From positions 1 to 64,000 of the forward strand of contig JAKQEM010000018.1 of NCBI GenBank assembly GCA_029558515.1: a DNA stretch of 64,000 bases, read 5' to 3'. This document shows, one piece after another, positions 28,601 to 35,700 of this stretch. The notes under the pieces are model-generated. The model did not search any database. It saw only the letters and a list, made by a program, of their open reading frames with translations, and had not been told where the DNA came from. Made by a program: the position numbers and the translations under genes. Origin of the DNA: a bacterium (lineage in GTDB: Bacteria; Patescibacteriota; Gracilibacteria; Peribacterales; Peribacteraceae). Position 1 is the first letter of the stretch; every line of letters begins with the position of its first letter.

Positions 28601-29074
28601 CATGTAACTCAGTTCATCCTCAAAAGCCTGCGCGTCCTGCCTCGTCGTGAAGTACCCGTACGTTTCGCCCCAGTACCGCCAGCACCCCGCGAGTCTGCGC
28701 ACCACCTGTTTCACCGACCGCTCGGGCCCGGTAACCACGTTCCCCTCGGCATCCAGGAGGAGATTCCCCTCCGCATCGCGCTGCGGCACCCCCGCTTTGC
28801 GGAAGTACTTGCTGACGACGATATCCGTCGCGACTTGCGACCATTCCGCGGGAATCTCCGCATTCTCCATTTCAAACACACTCGAACCGTCGGTATTTTT
28901 GATGCGGCTCGTGCGCAGTTCGTACGTCACTTCCTCCATCGGATCACTGCCCGGTGTCGTAAACATGCGGGGGATGGACAGACCCGTGGAACGGGAGCGC
29001 GCCGCATCACCCTGCACGGGTTGCGACTGCGATTCTGCGGAGGGAGACGAAGAGAGGGAGGAAACGGGATGCAT
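25619..29074 (-). CDS. nrdJ: B12-dependent (class II) ribonucleoside-diphosphate reductase
   Basis: The 1151-residue product reduces ribonucleotides using adenosylcobalamin, without a separate radical subunit. '[10 protein letters not shown]', '[15 protein letters not shown]', '[21 protein letters not shown]' (finger loop with active Cys) and '[28 protein letters not shown]' are family hallmarks. The C-terminal zinc-type tail '[21 protein letters not shown]' includes redox-shuttle cysteines. The frame extends to a TTG at 29098, but the ATG at 29074 follows a 'catccctcccgcac' leader. The promoter carries two NrdR-like boxes. It needs cobalamin supply; no cob genes are nearby. Confidence 0.96.
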   Translation of the reverse strand: [1151 protein letters not shown]

Positions 29075-29100
29075 AGAACTGTGCGGGAGGGATGACAAGT

Positions 29101-29150
29101 AAAATACACTATGTAGTGTCTCTGTTCAAAACAAACCACAAGATATTGAT
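29101..29150 (-). promoter_or_regulatory. nrdJ promoter with two NrdR-like boxes
   Basis: TTGAAC (plus 29124-29129) and TATTTT (29101-29106) are 17 bases apart on the minus strand. Box 2, the perfect inverted repeat ACACTATGTAGTGT (29106-29119), fills most of the spacer. Box 1, ATCAATATCTTGTGGT (plus 29135-29150), lies just upstream. Centres are about 30 bases apart, the usual spacing of paired NrdR sites that shut off reductase genes when dATP is high. Confidence 0.72.
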
Positions 29151-29285
29151 CTTCGATCACGTCATCAAGAAATCATCGGATGAGTTTGATCACCCTGTCA
29201 ATGACGGCATGAGCAACACATAATGTCAGAAAACCACCCCTGAACAATCATGTATCTCAGCACGTTTGTGCTAATCTGCACTCTC

Positions 29286-30287
29286 ATGTTCACGGGTATC
29301 ATCGAAGCAACGGCAGCGGTACGGGAGAAACGTGCGACGGGCCTCATCGTCGAGCGTCCTGCATCGTTTGATGATCTGCGTCCGGGTGGGAGTGTGTGCG
29401 TGAACGGCGTGTGTTTGACGATCGCGGCGATCGACGATGCGACGCTCTCGTTTGATGTCATGCCGGAAACGTGGAACAAGACTAGACTAGGCGATCTCAA
29501 ACCGGGACATCGCGTGAATGTGGAACGAGCGATGCGGGCGGACGGACGCTTCGACGGACACATCGTACAGGGGCATGTGGAAGGAGTAGGAGAAGTTCTG
29601 TCTATCGCCCCCACCCCCCAACCCCCTCCCCCAAGGGGAGAGGGGGCACACAAGGCCTTGGAAGGAGAACGGTACCCAGCGCCATTGCTCATCAATCGAT
29701 CACGCCACATGCGTAAAGCGCCAACAAAGAGCGAAGCTATCTTGTGGGATGCTGTACGGAATCATCAGTTGGGATATCACATCCGACGGCAGCGCCCGAT
29801 TGGAAAATATATTCTTGATTTTTTCTGTGAAGAGAAACTGCTTGGCATTGAAGTGGACGATAAAATTCATGAACGACAAAAAGAATATGATGCATTGCGT
29901 GATCGAGAATTGCATGCACTCGGCATACGCATGCTGCATGTCACCAGTGAAGAAGTTGAACACGATACTTCTGCCATTCTTGAACGGATCCGTGTCGCTC
30001 TGCATGTCACCCCTCCACCGCACGGGGGAGGGGCCGGGGATGGGGGCATTCTTTTGGAAATCAATCTACCACCGAATCTCTCCCCCTTCGTCCTCCCCAA
30101 AGGTTCCATCACCGTCGACGGCGTTTCGCTGACGGTTGCCTCTCTCACCCCATCAGGGTGTACACTGGCCCTCATTCCCACGACGCTGCGCGAAACGACC
30201 CTGGGAGCGCTCCGCAAGGGCGACCGCGTGAACATCGAGACGGACATTCTGATCCGCAGCATCGCCGCCCTCCTTCCACAGACATGA
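29286..30287 (+). CDS. ribE: Riboflavin synthase alpha chain with in-frame DUF559 nuclease insertion
   Basis: The 333-residue product is a riboflavin synthase (normally about 200 residues) split by an insert of about 146 residues. Residues 1-107 are barrel 1 and the start of barrel 2 ('MFTGIIEATAAV', 'VCVNGVCLTIAAI', 'GHIVQGHVEG'). Residues 255-333 resume it ('GSITVDGVSLTVASL', 'LRETTLGALRKGDRVNIE'). The insert lies in a beta-hairpin loop and carries a Vsr/DUF559 fold: 'PTKSEAILWDAVRNHQLGY', 'RRQRPIGKYILDFF', 'LGIEVDDKIH'. Pro/Gly-rich edges ('PQPPPPRGEG', 'PPPHGGGAGDGG') are encoded by GC-rich palindromes. Synthase motifs look intact. The ATG at 29286 gives the canonical MFTGII start. ribH overlaps its stop by four bases. 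Confidence 0.9.
   Translation: MFTGIIEATAAVREKRATGLIVERPASFDDLRPGGSVCVNGVCLTIAAIDDATLSFDVMPETWNKTRLGDLKPGHRVNVERAMRADGRFDGHIVQGHVEGVGEVLSIAPTPQPPPPRGEGAHKALEGERYPAPLLINRSRHMRKAPTKSEAILWDAVRNHQLGYHIRRQRPIGKYILDFFCEEKLLGIEVDDKIHERQKEYDALRDRELHALGIRMLHVTSEEVEHDTSAILERIRVALHVTPPPHGGGAGDGGILLEINLPPNLSPFVLPKGSITVDGVSLTVASLTPSGCTLALIPTTLRETTLGALRKGDRVNIETDILIRSIAALLPQT
29607..30048 (+). mobile_element. DUF559 palindromic element inserted in ribE
   Basis: The element is about 440 bp. It starts with a C-rich tail and hairpin (29609-29647, arms 'ccccctcccc' and 'ggggagaggggg') and ends with a hairpin and G-rich tail in the opposite orientation (30008-30046, '...gggggaggggccgggg'). The enclosed frame encodes a DUF559 nuclease domain with no stop codon at either border, so it translates as part of riboflavin synthase. 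No target-site duplication could be assigned by eye. Confidence 0.7.
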
Positions 30288-30784
30288 AGGACTTCCACGC
30301 TTCACCACTCCCGGCAATCATCGACTCCTCGTGGAAGATCGGCATCGTCGCATCGCTCTATCATCGTGCCGTGGTTGATGCACTGGTGGATGGTGCGAAG
30401 ACGCTGCTGCTATCCGCGGGGATCCCGGCGGCGAACATCACCGTCCACGACGCGCCCGGCTCATTTGAGATTCCGCTGATCGGTGCCGCGCTCGCGCAAA
30501 CGCAGACGGTCGATGCGCTGCTGGGATTCGGGGTCATTGTGGAAGGCGAGACGCACCACGCCCGTCTGCTGGCGGAAACGGTCGCCCACGGCATGATGAA
30601 CGTGCAAACGAAGGAATTGATTCCTTTCGCCTTCGAGGTGCTGTACGTTGATAGTCTCGACCAAGCGATAGCCCGCACACAGGGAGCGGATCACAAAGGC
30701 GTCGAAGCCGCCCGGTCCGTCCTTCGGTCCTTGGACACATTGCGTACGTTACGAGATGCGACTGACCGGTTACGAACGAACTGA
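30284..30784 (+). CDS. ribH: 6,7-dimethyl-8-ribityllumazine synthase
   Basis: The 166-residue product condenses the pyrimidine intermediate with dihydroxybutanone phosphate to give lumazine, the substrate of ribE. 'KIGIVASLYHRAVVDALVDGA', 'VHDAPGSFEIPLIGAALA' and 'DALLGFGVIVEGETHHARLLAE' are the family motifs; the His pair provides the catalytic His. 'GADHKGVEAARSVLRSL' is the C-terminal helix. The ATG at 30284 overlaps the ribE stop as ATGA, indicating translational coupling. The frame is open upstream to 30158, which is only a shadow of ribE. Confidence 0.93.
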   Translation: MKDFHASPLPAIIDSSWKIGIVASLYHRAVVDALVDGAKTLLLSAGIPAANITVHDAPGSFEIPLIGAALAQTQTVDALLGFGVIVEGETHHARLLAETVAHGMMNVQTKELIPFAFEVLYVDSLDQAIARTQGADHKGVEAARSVLRSLDTLRTLRDATDRLRTN

Positions 30785-30899
30785 CGAACGAACGAACTAA
30801 CGAAATATCGAGATAACGAATCCTTGTCTTTAGTCCTTAGTCCTCTGTCCCGAAGTCCTAATCCCTAATCCCTAATCCCAAACCCCCAATCCCTGCCCC
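30785..30899 (+). repeat. Heptamer-repeat spacer before ribBA
   Basis: The spacer begins with 'gaacgaacgaac'-like short repeats at the end of ribH and continues as 7-mers of the types AGTCCTT and AATCCCT ('cctaatccctaatcccta'). It ends in 'ccccaatccctgcccc' directly before the ATG. It contains no SD and no FMN-riboswitch core. Confidence 0.7.
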
Positions 30900-32111
30900 A
30901 TGTCCCCTTTCTCCTCCATTCCCGACGCCATCGCCGCCCTGCAGCAGGGCCGCATGATCGTCGTAGTGGATGATGAGGATCGTGAGAATGAGGGGGATTT
31001 GATCGCCTCCGCCGAACATGTGACCGAGGATCAGATGGCATTCCTCATCCATCACACCAGCGGCATCGTGTTTTTGGCCATCACGAATGAAATCGCCGAC
31101 CGCCTCCGCCTGCCGCCGATGGTCCCCGTGAACACCGCCAAGCGCGGCACTCCGTTCACCGTCAGCATCGAAGCACGGGAAGGCATTGAGACCGGCGTCT
31201 CCGCCAAAGACCGCGTGACGACCGTGCGCACCGCAATTCGTCCCGATGCCTCGCCGCATGATTTGGCGCGTCCGGGACACATCTTTCCCTTGCGTGCGGA
31301 TGACGGTGGCGTCCTCAAGCGCGCAGGTCATACGGAAGCCACGGTCGATCTCATGCAACTGGCGGGGTTGCGTCCCGGAGGCGTCGGTGCGGAACTGATG
31401 CATGAAGACGGCACCATGATGCGCCTCCCCGCACTCGAAGCGTTCGCACAGGAGCATGATTTCCCTCTCATCTCCATCGCAGATCTCATCGCCGAACGAC
31501 ATTCCCGGGAACATCTCATCAAACTGGAAGCGGAAGCGAACCTGGAAACGCACGTCGGTCTGTGGCGCATCAAAGTGTACAGTGACTCCGTCTCCAAACG
31601 AGAGCACATTGCTCTCATCCGAGGTGACATTCATCCGGCGAAACCCACTCTCGTCCGCGTCCACTCCGAATGTCTGACGGGCGACATTCTGCACTCGCAA
31701 CATTGTGATTGCGGCTGGCAACTCGACCGCGCGATGCACATGATCGCACAGGAGGGAATGGGTGTGATCGTTTACATGCGTCATCAGGAGGGACGCGGCA
31801 TCGGCCTGTCCAACAAGATACGGGCGTACGCTCTGCAACAGGAACAAGGATTGGATACCGTGGAAGCCAATGAGAAGCTCGGATTCCCGCCGGACGCACG
31901 CAACTACGGCATCGGCGCACAGATCCTCCACGACGTAGGAGTGGGAAACATCCGTCTTTTAACCAACAATCCGCGTAAAATTAGCGGACTCAAAGGGTTC
32001 AATCTGGAGATCGTGGAGCAAGTTCCCATCGCGATGGAAGCGCCGCCGCTCGGCTTACTTTCGTACCTCACCACCAAGAAGAACAAACTGGGGCATCTGC
32101 TCAATTTGTGA
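30900..32111 (+). CDS. ribBA: Bifunctional DHBP synthase / GTP cyclohydrolase II
   Basis: The 403-residue product makes both riboflavin precursors. Residues 1-205 are DHBP synthase: 'MIVVVDDEDRENEGDLI' carries the acidic metal site and 'RPGHIFPLRADDGGVLKRAGHTEA' the second signature. Residues about 210-403 are GTP cyclohydrolase II: 'VRVHSECLTGDILHSQHCDC' has the zinc cysteines, 'HQEGRGIGLSNKIRAY' the catalytic loop, and 'LLTNNPRKI' the GTP-base contacts. Both halves keep their key residues. No palindrome insert is visible, unlike its pathway partners ribE and ribD. Its last 11 bases overlap the convergent ribD. Confidence 0.96.
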   Translation: MSPFSSIPDAIAALQQGRMIVVVDDEDRENEGDLIASAEHVTEDQMAFLIHHTSGIVFLAITNEIADRLRLPPMVPVNTAKRGTPFTVSIEAREGIETGVSAKDRVTTVRTAIRPDASPHDLARPGHIFPLRADDGGVLKRAGHTEATVDLMQLAGLRPGGVGAELMHEDGTMMRLPALEAFAQEHDFPLISIADLIAERHSREHLIKLEAEANLETHVGLWRIKVYSDSVSKREHIALIRGDIHPAKPTLVRVHSECLTGDILHSQHCDCGWQLDRAMHMIAQEGMGVIVYMRHQEGRGIGLSNKIRAYALQQEQGLDTVEANEKLGFPPDARNYGIGAQILHDVGVGNIRLLTNNPRKISGLKGFNLEIVEQVPIAMEAPPLGLLSYLTTKKNKLGHLLNL

Positions 32112-33135
32112 GACTGATTTCTTCATCCACCATCCCCGCTTGTCGGAAAGCGTCCCACGTACGTTGACCGCCTTCCACCAGGATGCTCGTGAGTCCGTGA
32201 TACCCTCCGGACGGTTCCGTGAGCGCTTGCCACAGCATCGTCCAATCGAAGCACTGTTTTTCAACCGGAACTTCCCGCAGCATCACTCCCCTCTTCGTGA
32301 GTTCACGCCACACATCTTCCTGTTCCCGCGTGACGGGAGGCGCGTGGACAATGATCGTTTCTGATCGACGATCATCGGAGACGATGCGCGCAGTAAGCTG
32401 AATGCGCAGGTGCGGATCGAGGATGATGCGCAAAGGATGGAACGTCTTCCCCTCTCCCGGTAGGCATACGGCGTGTGGAGGGAGAGGGGGTTGGGGGGTG
32501 AGGGAATGGAAGCGAACATCCAACTTCGGATCATCCGCGAGCACCGTCCCGACGCCGACCAGAATGGCATCGTGCGTGGAACGGAGAAACGTATGCGACC
32601 AAATGTTCTGTGCTTTCGATGTGATCGCAAGCGGCCTGCCATCATCCTCCGCGATGCGACCATCCCGGGTCCGTGCGGATTTGAGCGTAATGAACGGGCG
32701 ATTCTTCGTGCGCATTGAGAAAAATCCGCGATTCATACGTTCGCATTCCGTCTGTAGCACAGGCCCAAAAACCCGAACACCATTTTTAATCAATTTACCA
32801 ATTCCCTCCCCCCGCATCCGTTCGTCGGGATCCGTCATGCCATACACCAGATTCCGTACGCCGCGTTCGAGAATGATGTCCGTGCAGGGCGGCGTTTTCC
32901 CGTGATGACAACAAGGTTCCATATTCACATAGAGCGTATCCGTCGGCAGCACGGTGCCATCGAATCGCTCCAGCAGTGCTCGCTCCGCATGGGGCGCGCC
33001 GAATGCTTCATGCCATGCCTCCGCAATGATGCGTCCATCCCGTACCAACGCCGCTCCGACCATCGCGCCATCGCCCACGGAGCCGCGACCATGTGCGGCA
33101 AGAGCAAGGCAATGACGAATATGGGATGCATGCAT
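32101..33135 (-). CDS. ribD: Bifunctional riboflavin deaminase/reductase with palindrome insert
   Basis: The 344-residue product deaminates and then reduces the pyrimidine intermediate. Residues 1-140 are the deaminase: 'APHAERALLE' (zinc His and catalytic Glu) and 'NMEPCCHHGKTPPC' (zinc cysteines). Residues about 145-344 are the reductase: 'RPFITLKSARTRDGRIA' and 'DAILVGVGTVLADDPKLDVR'. The segment 'LTPQPPLPPHAVCLPGEGK' (residues about 212-230) replaces a short loop before 'HPLRIILDPHL' and is encoded by a GC-rich palindrome. A 'CGRTSPNPxVG' stretch expected near residue 20 reads 'GRGSVGDGAMVG', a mild divergence. Otherwise it appears functional. Confidence 0.9.
   Translation of the reverse strand: MHASHIRHCLALAAHGRGSVGDGAMVGAALVRDGRIIAEAWHEAFGAPHAERALLERFDGTVLPTDTLYVNMEPCCHHGKTPPCTDIILERGVRNLVYGMTDPDERMRGEGIGKLIKNGVRVFGPVLQTECERMNRGFFSMRTKNRPFITLKSARTRDGRIAEDDGRPLAITSKAQNIWSHTFLRSTHDAILVGVGTVLADDPKLDVRFHSLTPQPPLPPHAVCLPGEGKTFHPLRIILDPHLRIQLTARIVSDDRRSETIIVHAPPVTREQEDVWRELTKRGVMLREVPVEKQCFDWTMLWQALTEPSGGYHGLTSILVEGGQRTWDAFRQAGMVDEEISLTN
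32440..32505 (-). repeat. Nuclease-less palindromic element inside ribD
   Basis: Arms 'cccctctccc' (32449-32458) and 'gggagagggg' (32480-32489) flank a 21-base loop, with a G-rich tail 'ttggggggtgaggg' (32491-32504). The same arm-plus-tail design borders the DUF559 element in ribE. The segment is translated in frame as a Pro/Gly-rich linker. Confidence 0.68.
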
Positions 33136-33136
33136 G

Positions 33137-33182
33137 ATAAGAGGAAGGATAATGCAAAATGTGAAATGTGAAATGTGAAATG
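33137..33182 (-). repeat. AAATGTG heptamer array before ribD
   Basis: Three nearly perfect tandem copies of AAATGTG (plus strand) lie just upstream of the ribD start. The motif recurs at 17828-17853, after the receiver-domain gene. Confidence 0.65.
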
Positions 33183-33228
33183 CTCACAAAATAGACCTTG
33201 GAGAGTTCGTCCTTGTACATTTTCTCAT

Positions 33229-33687
33229 TCAGTCAGCCCGAGGCGGACGATCATTTTGCATTCCCTTATGCAGATACTTCTGCAATGCCGACACCGGAAC
33301 CGGGGCGTGTTTCTTCTCCGATTCTTCCTGCAGCTTCGCATCTTTCCGCATGCGGTGGTGACGGTGCGCATGCAGGATGGTGCGATAGCCGCCTTCGCCG
33401 TTCTCCAGAAAATGCGCGACACGCGTGACCGTCGTGGTACTGGCGCCGGTCACTTCGGCAATGTTTCGGTAACTCATCCCCTGCGCGATCAAACGCGCGA
33501 CCTCCAGCCGTTCGCTCCAGGCTTGCAGCTCACTGAGTGTTCCGATATCCCGCAACAACGCCGCCATATCCGCATCCGACTTGCAGGAGCGCAGCGCGGA
33601 CACCAACGCTTTGAACCAAGGCTCCTTGTGCCAACTGTCCTCGGTGAAACGTCGTTTCATGGGAAAGGAGAATGGAGAATGCGTCAA
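33229..33687 (-). CDS. YerC/YecD-type TrpR-related DNA-binding protein
   Basis: The 152-residue product has a TrpR-like helix-turn-helix at residues about 50-115: 'LRDIGTLSELQAWSERLEVARLIAQGMSYRNIAEVTGASTTTVTRVAHFL'-type spacing, with 'GASTTTVTRVAHFLENG' as recognition helix and turn. A basic His-rich tail follows. The family is widespread in Firmicutes and CPR and rarely has a known regulon; tryptophan control is not implied. The ATG follows 'ctccattctcctttccc', a pyrimidine leader. It is divergent from the HtrA gene, so self-regulation or HtrA control is conceivable. Confidence 0.8.
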   Translation of the reverse strand: MTHSPFSFPMKRRFTEDSWHKEPWFKALVSALRSCKSDADMAALLRDIGTLSELQAWSERLEVARLIAQGMSYRNIAEVTGASTTTVTRVAHFLENGEGGYRTILHAHRHHRMRKDAKLQEESEKKHAPVPVSALQKYLHKGMQNDRPPRAD

Positions 33688-33749
33688 CTGTACAGGAAGT
33701 GCGTGAAACGGTCCACAGGCACTTGCGTGTATGGTACACTGAAAAAACT

Positions 33750-34967
33750 ATGAGCGGCACCCGCACCATCGCACTCTCCGCGTTCACGTCCCTCCTCGTC
33801 TCCTCCCTCGTACTTGGCATCGAGACGGTGACGCTTCGCGCACCCCAACCCTCGGATTCTCCCACGATGCCTTCCGCACCCATCGACGCACTGGAGGAAG
33901 AAGTGCGCGCGGAATCCCCCGTGATCGAAGTGGTCTCAGCCGCGGAACCGGCGGTTGTAAGCGTGATCATCAGCAAAAACCTGCCCGTGATCGAACGTTT
34001 CTACGATCGCATTCCATTGGGTGATTCTCCCTTTAATTTTGAAATACCCCGCCTGCGGCAAATGGGAACCGAATTGCAGGAAGTGGGTGGAGGGACGGCG
34101 TTCTTCGTTTCGGAAGACGGTCTCCTGATGACCAACCGGCACGTCGTCAGTGACGAAGATGCTCTGTACTCGGTCCTGCTCAATGACGGCCGGACACTGA
34201 CCGCCAAGGTGCTCGCGCGCGATGCTCTCACCGATATCGCGCTCCTTAAGGTGAAAGGAACGGATTTCCCGGCGTTGCGACTTTCCTCGAGCAATGAGCC
34301 CGTTTTGGGCCAGACGGTCATTGCCATCGGCAATGCACTCGCGGAATTTCGCAACACGGTGAGCGTCGGCGTCATCTCCGGACTGCAACGCACCATCACG
34401 GCCGGCAATCCTGCCGAAGGAACGACGGAACGCCTCACGCAGATTCTGCAGACCGATGCCGCCATCAACCAGGGCAACTCCGGCGGGCCGCTGCTGGATC
34501 TGCAAGGCTCCGTCATCGGCATGAACACGGCGGTCGCTTCCGGCGCGCAGAACATCGGCTTCGCCATTCCCGTTTCCGATTTGCGTCGCGTGCTGCACAG
34601 CTATCAATCATTCGGCCGCATCGTGCGACCCTATCTCGGCGTCCGATACGTGATGCTCACGCCCGCACTTGCCGAAGAAGAGAAACTGTCCGTGACACAG
34701 GGGGCACTGATCACCAAGGGCGAGGAACCCGGCGAAATCGCCATCGTCCCCGATTCTCCCGCTGCAAAAGCCGATCTGCGCGAAGGAGACGTGATCGTGA
34801 AAGCGGGTGAAACGGCACTGACAGAGCAAGCTGACTTCAGTGGCATCATCCAGCGCATGCTGCCGGGAGACACACTCACGCTGACGATTCTCCGGGACGG
34901 ACGGGAACGGGAAGTGACGGTGACACTGGAGGAGTGGACGAATGAGGGGGTAGGGAGTGGAGAGTAG
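33750..34967 (+). CDS. HtrA/DegP-type serine protease with PDZ domain
   Basis: The 405-residue product has a single N-terminal anchor ('TIALSAFTSLLVSSLVLGI'). The trypsin-like core shows His in 'LLMTNRHVVSDE', Asp in 'ARDALTDIALLKV' and Ser in 'INQGNSGGPLLDLQG'. One PDZ domain follows ('VPDSPAAKADLREGDVIVKAGE'). This is the usual extracytoplasmic quality-control protease with all triad residues. The frame begins at 33672, but the ATG at 33750 lies nine bases after TACACT. The last codons ('NEGVGSGE') arise from a GGGGTAG-type heptamer tract that continues past the stop, a sign of repeat expansion into the gene end. Confidence 0.92.
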   Translation: MSGTRTIALSAFTSLLVSSLVLGIETVTLRAPQPSDSPTMPSAPIDALEEEVRAESPVIEVVSAAEPAVVSVIISKNLPVIERFYDRIPLGDSPFNFEIPRLRQMGTELQEVGGGTAFFVSEDGLLMTNRHVVSDEDALYSVLLNDGRTLTAKVLARDALTDIALLKVKGTDFPALRLSSSNEPVLGQTVIAIGNALAEFRNTVSVGVISGLQRTITAGNPAEGTTERLTQILQTDAAINQGNSGGPLLDLQGSVIGMNTAVASGAQNIGFAIPVSDLRRVLHSYQSFGRIVRPYLGVRYVMLTPALAEEEKLSVTQGALITKGEEPGEIAIVPDSPAAKADLREGDVIVKAGETALTEQADFSGIIQRMLPGDTLTLTILRDGREREVTVTLEEWTNEGVGSGE

Positions 34968-35060
34968 GTTATAGACGTTTCATGCAAAAATCACTCTCAC
35001 ACTGAGGGCATTTTCTCCTACCCCCTACAACCTACCACCTACAACCTACCCCCTACTTCT
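34950..35060. repeat. Heptamer tracts between convergent HtrA and DedA genes
   Basis: A G-rich tract ('gggggtagggagtggagag') at the HtrA 3' end is complemented about 60 bases on by C-rich repeats ('cctaccccctacaacctacc'). The two halves can pair to form a long hairpin, which could serve as a bidirectional transcription stop although no T-run follows. Confidence 0.55.
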
Positions 35061-35681
35061 CTTCCTCCGCCACACCACCCACCCGAATACGACAACGATC
35101 ACCAGAGCGATCAGCGCTTCCAGGATGCTCTCGATATTCTCGAACCCGTGTACCAGCCTGTACAGTGTCTCGATGCCGGTAAAGCCGACATATAGATAGA
35201 ACGCATCGCGGACGATGGTGCCGAGGATGGTCGTCGGAAGATAGATGCGCATGGGCACTTTGATGGCCCCCGCACCGATCGAGACGACGGCACTGGACAT
35301 AATCGGAAGTGCGCGCAGCGCAAAGAGCAGTACGTAATCCTTCCACGTTCCCCTTAGCCGCTTTCCGAAAGAAACAATTTCCTCGTGCGACACGCCGAAA
35401 AGCCAACCGAACCGACCGAAGATGAACGACTCCGCCTTCGCGGCGATGGCGTAGACGAGAACCGCCCCGATCGTCTTGCCTGCCGTGGCAATCAGAGAGA
35501 GAACGATCAGGTAAGCCATCGGTTTGTCCTGCGCCGCGGCGATGGACCCCGTCACCGTCATGACGATAGGCGACGGAACGGGAGCGAGCAACTCCTCCAC
35601 GAACGATCCCAGGACCGCGAACAGTTCCAGCGGAACAACCCGCGCCCAGTCGATCAGAGCATCCGTAACGGATGAAATCAT
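35046..35681 (-). CDS. DedA/VTT-family membrane protein
   Basis: The 211-residue product has about five hydrophobic segments. 'FVEELLAPVPSPIVM', a Gly-rich re-entrant stretch 'LIATAGKTIGAVLVYAIA', and 'ALRALPIMSSAVVSIGAGA' with an Arg before the helix fit the DedA/SNARE-associated (VTT) domain. Members are implicated in polyprenyl-phosphate or phospholipid flipping, which would suit the lipid-linked glycosylation island, but that role here is inference. It lies 19 bases downstream of fusA on the same strand and is probably expressed from that transcript. Confidence 0.8.
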   Translation of the reverse strand: MISSVTDALIDWARVVPLELFAVLGSFVEELLAPVPSPIVMTVTGSIAAAQDKPMAYLIVLSLIATAGKTIGAVLVYAIAAKAESFIFGRFGWLFGVSHEEIVSFGKRLRGTWKDYVLLFALRALPIMSSAVVSIGAGAIKVPMRIYLPTTILGTIVRDAFYLYVGFTGIETLYRLVHGFENIESILEALIALVIVVVFGWVVWRRKRSRG

Positions 35682-35700
35682 GAGGACGGAAGGAAGAAAC

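Noticed and set aside
29151-29285. FMN riboswitch ahead of the riboflavin genes
   Set aside because: The conserved AGGGGCAGGG-type core and paired stems are absent here and in the ribBA spacer.
29607-30048. Intein or group I/II intron in ribE
   Set aside because: There is no splice-site Cys/Ser, no HNG/HNC motif and no intron secondary structure. The nuclease is of DUF559/Vsr type and the frame runs straight through.
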